A stretch of 64,000 bases of DNA from Morchella semilibera (Eukaryota; Ascomycota; Pezizomycetes; Pezizales; Morchellaceae). The notes beneath the pieces were generated by a model. It ran no database searches. It was not told where the DNA came from and saw nothing but the letters and a program-made list of their open reading frames with translations. Made by a program: the position numbers and the translations under genes. The first letter of the stretch is position 1. Every line of letters starts with the position of its first letter. Positions 63,768 through 64,000 of the stretch are shown here, piece by piece. The stretch is from contig WBVU01000019.1 in assembly GCA_009192285.1 (NCBI GenBank), positions 62,001-126,000 on the forward strand, written 5' to 3'.

Positions 63768-64000
63768 CTAAAGCAAGACACACTTCTTTGGCTTTTTCTG
63801 TGGGGGTGGCTCCAAAGCAGCAACAATTGCCTATTGTTGTGTTAGTTTACCCGGAGGTCACAGAGAGTGTGTAACACAAACATACCTCGTCGAATACGTT
63901 CTTAAGACCCTTCTGGGTCAAAGCAGAGCACTCAACGTATCTAAAAACCGTCAGTATCAAAACTAGATTTCTACCATCTTTGAGCAAAACCCGGATAGAG
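63768..64000 (-). CDS. cdc42: Cdc42 Rho-family GTPase, C-terminal exons (partial)
   Basis: Last two coding exons of Cdc42, the small GTPase that sets cell polarity, hyphal tip growth and septation at the plasma membrane. Exon 63940-63886 gives [18 protein letters not shown]; exon 63830-63768 gives [16 protein letters not shown] and the CVLL box. The CAAX motif ends in leucine, so geranylgeranylation is expected, and the preceding lysines form the polybasic membrane patch. The [25 protein letters not shown] signature distinguishes it from Rac and RhoA. 63941-64000 is intron (branch TACTGAC, acceptor TTTTAG); the nucleotide-binding part of the gene lies beyond the window. A perfect GTAAGT donor begins two bases after the stop codon, so the 3' UTR may be spliced. 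Confidence 0.92.

Overview
The window looks like chromosomal DNA of a filamentous ascomycete (Pezizomycotina). The genes carry short GT-AG introns of about 50-100 bases with CTAAC or CTGAC branch sites. The families seen are fungal: zinc-cluster transcription factors, a Dal5-type transporter, a fungal sugar/polyol transporter, a secreted GH3 glucosidase and Cdc42. Gene density is low (about one gene per 5-6 kb), and the spacers are full of microsatellites, long C/G homopolymers and TIR-bearing hairpins. That could fit a large-genome lineage such as Pezizomycetes, but the exact taxon is inferred, not shown.

Layout. 0.8-2.6 kb (+): MFS anion:cation symporter, Dal5/allantoate-permease type. 5.0-7.6 kb (+): secreted GH3 beta-glucosidase whose reading frame needs two one-base corrections. 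9.5-12.8 kb (-): five-exon Zn2Cys6 regulator with a disputed C-terminus. 12.8-27.6 kb: gene-poor, microsatellite-rich stretch containing one small Cys/His-rich protein (20.4-20.6 kb, -) and two adjacent TA-flanked MITE-like elements (15.9-16.3 kb). 27.6-31.6 kb (-): eleven-exon uncharacterised gene with a fungal NLR-type N-terminal domain, broken by a frameshift and an in-frame stop. 31.7-34.6 kb: a cluster of inverted-repeat elements, including a perfect 77-bp hairpin nested in a 724-bp TIR-bounded unit. 34.7-36.9 kb (+): intact nine-exon sugar transporter. 37.2 kb: another TA-flanked TIR element. 39.2-41.5 kb (-): regulator with a fungal transcription-factor domain but no visible zinc cluster. 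44.2-45.7 kb (-): compact intact Zn2Cys6 regulator. 49.8-50.3 kb (-): small hypothetical protein. 51.4-54.2 kb (-): membrane-anchored sulfatase/phosphoglycerol-transferase-like protein with a His/Pro-rich insert. 54.2-63.7 kb: gene desert with a possible decayed gene and a hairpin. 63.8-64.0 kb (-): last two coding exons of Cdc42, running off the window.

No biosynthetic cluster or defence island is evident. The two transporters, the glucosidase and the three regulators could belong to nutrient acquisition, but co-regulation is only an inference. The most unusual content is the density of hairpin/TIR elements around the broken 27.6-31.6 kb gene, and the repeated one-base frame disruptions next to homopolymers, which may be real decay or residual sequencing error. 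Exon borders were read by eye from splice signals and reading-frame continuity, without alignment.
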